From positions 1 through 30,104 of IMG/VR virus record IMGVR_UViG_3300017782_000125: DNA of 30,104 nucleotides; one strand, written 5' to 3'. Below the pieces are notes generated by a model that saw only the letters and a program-made list of their open reading frames with translations, did no database searches and was not told where the DNA came from. Positions 29,608-30,104 of this stretch are shown here, in pieces. Position 1 is the stretch's first letter. Each line of letters starts with the position of its first letter. The position numbers were made by a program, and so were the translations under genes. The stretch comes from a virus.

Positions 29608-30104
29608 ATGGCGAAGAACTCTGTGCGGGATTTTAGTTCAACCGCAGCTTCAAATACGGACATCCAGTCTGTAAATATTGATGAGAATTGTGCCGCCAGT
29701 GGGATTAACAATGCGATCCGCGAAGTTATGGCTGACCTCAAAGACGTATCGGTTGGCACAGTCGCATTAGAAAGCCCCAAGTTTGACAGCATTTTAGATG
29801 GAAATATAAAAGCCACAGACGCTAGTGGCACTGACACGGCTGGCACAGCTACAACGATTAAGGGCGGCGCTGGGACTGGCACAGGTGCAGGCGGTTCAAT
29901 CGTTTTTCAGGTGGCTGATGGCGCTGGGTCAACTGGTAGCTCAGTCAACGCTCACTCTACCGCTATGACTATTACTGATGATGGCAACTTGCTGGTGGGG
30001 TCTACAAATGAACTTCCAGCCGACAATTCAGTCGAAGGAATGACTTATAAAAACGGTCTTAGTCTACAAGTTTTTAGGGACGCTGGTGCGCCAGTTGTTT
30101 TTGG
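29608..30104 (+). CDS. Tail fibre/spike protein, 3' truncated by window end
   Basis: ATG 29608 follows AACAGGAGAATAAC. About 165 codons are visible without a stop. The N-terminal 50 residues (VRDFSSTAASNTDIQSVNID, then ENCAASGINNAIREVMADLK) are a widespread phage fibre-attachment domain. The following part is Gly/Thr-rich (GGAGTGTGAGGSIVFQVADG) and likely a beta-structured trimeric shaft. The receptor-binding end lies outside the window. Confidence 0.82.
   Translation, partial: MAKNSVRDFSSTAASNTDIQSVNIDENCAASGINNAIREVMADLKDVSVGTVALESPKFDSILDGNIKATDASGTDTAGTATTIKGGAGTGTGAGGSIVFQVADGAGSTGSSVNAHSTAMTITDDGNLLVGSTNELPADNSVEGMTYKNGLSLQVFRDAGAPVVF

Overview
This window looks like most of the genome of a temperate, podovirus-like tailed phage of an alphaproteobacterium, probably marine. 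Morphology is inferred from the virion genes: a P22-type portal, an SU10/DUF5309-like capsid, an adaptor, a beta-propeller nozzle and glycine-rich ejection proteins, with no tape-measure or sheath gene seen. The host is inferred from an attachment site that is the 3' half of an alphaproteobacterial-type initiator tRNA and from small conserved proteins I associate with marine phages (from memory, no search run). Phage genes lie on both sides of the attachment site, so this is attP in a free or circular phage genome, not a prophage end. Both window edges cut genes, and the tail-fibre gene at the right edge would naturally run on to the lysis module at the left edge, so the cut is probably arbitrary.

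Layout. 1-2221 (+) is a lysis module: coiled-coil membrane proteins, a PD-(D/E)XK-type nuclease, a T4-type lysozyme, holin-like proteins and a small exported Cys protein. 2222-2555 is attP with paired TGGCAACACA repeats, a terminator and an operator-bearing promoter. 2556-3913 (+) holds a small unknown gene and a tyrosine integrase. 4016-7305 (-) is a leftward early operon: repressor, YqaJ-like exonuclease, ERF annealing protein, SSB-like protein and small Zn-finger proteins. 7306-7473 is the divergent control region. 7474-9897 (+) is the rightward early operon: Cro-like protein, resolvase-like nuclease, Zn-finger protein, a second nuclease-like protein, an O-like replication initiator with iterons inside its gene, and an unrecognised protein. 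9882-10646 (-) is a three-gene accessory operon. 10796-12076 (+) is a ParB-methyltransferase. 12036-21639 (+) covers packaging and head: TerS, TerL, a cluster of small basic proteins, portal, a HlyC-like acyltransferase, structural proteins, scaffold and capsid, closed by a strong terminator. 21701-30104 (+) covers connector, nozzle, ejection and tail-fibre genes.

How it fits together. A 15-17 bp near-palindromic element, roughly AAGCATWTWTGCKCATA, recurs at the integrase promoter, the exonuclease start, the repressor/Cro gap and the methyltransferase divergent promoter, and is probably the operator set of one lysogeny regulator. Exonuclease, ERF and SSB-like protein form a Red-like recombination set; the initiator gene carries a lambda-ori-like iteron block.

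The main oddities are the dispersed operator network, the ori-like iterons, integrase-arm-like repeat pairs that reappear inverted 10 kb away beside terL, an integrase and a repressor that both lack expected catalytic residues, a toxin-acyltransferase homologue among virion genes, and several very short genes, one separated from terL by a single in-frame TAG. All calls are by eye; no homology search was run.
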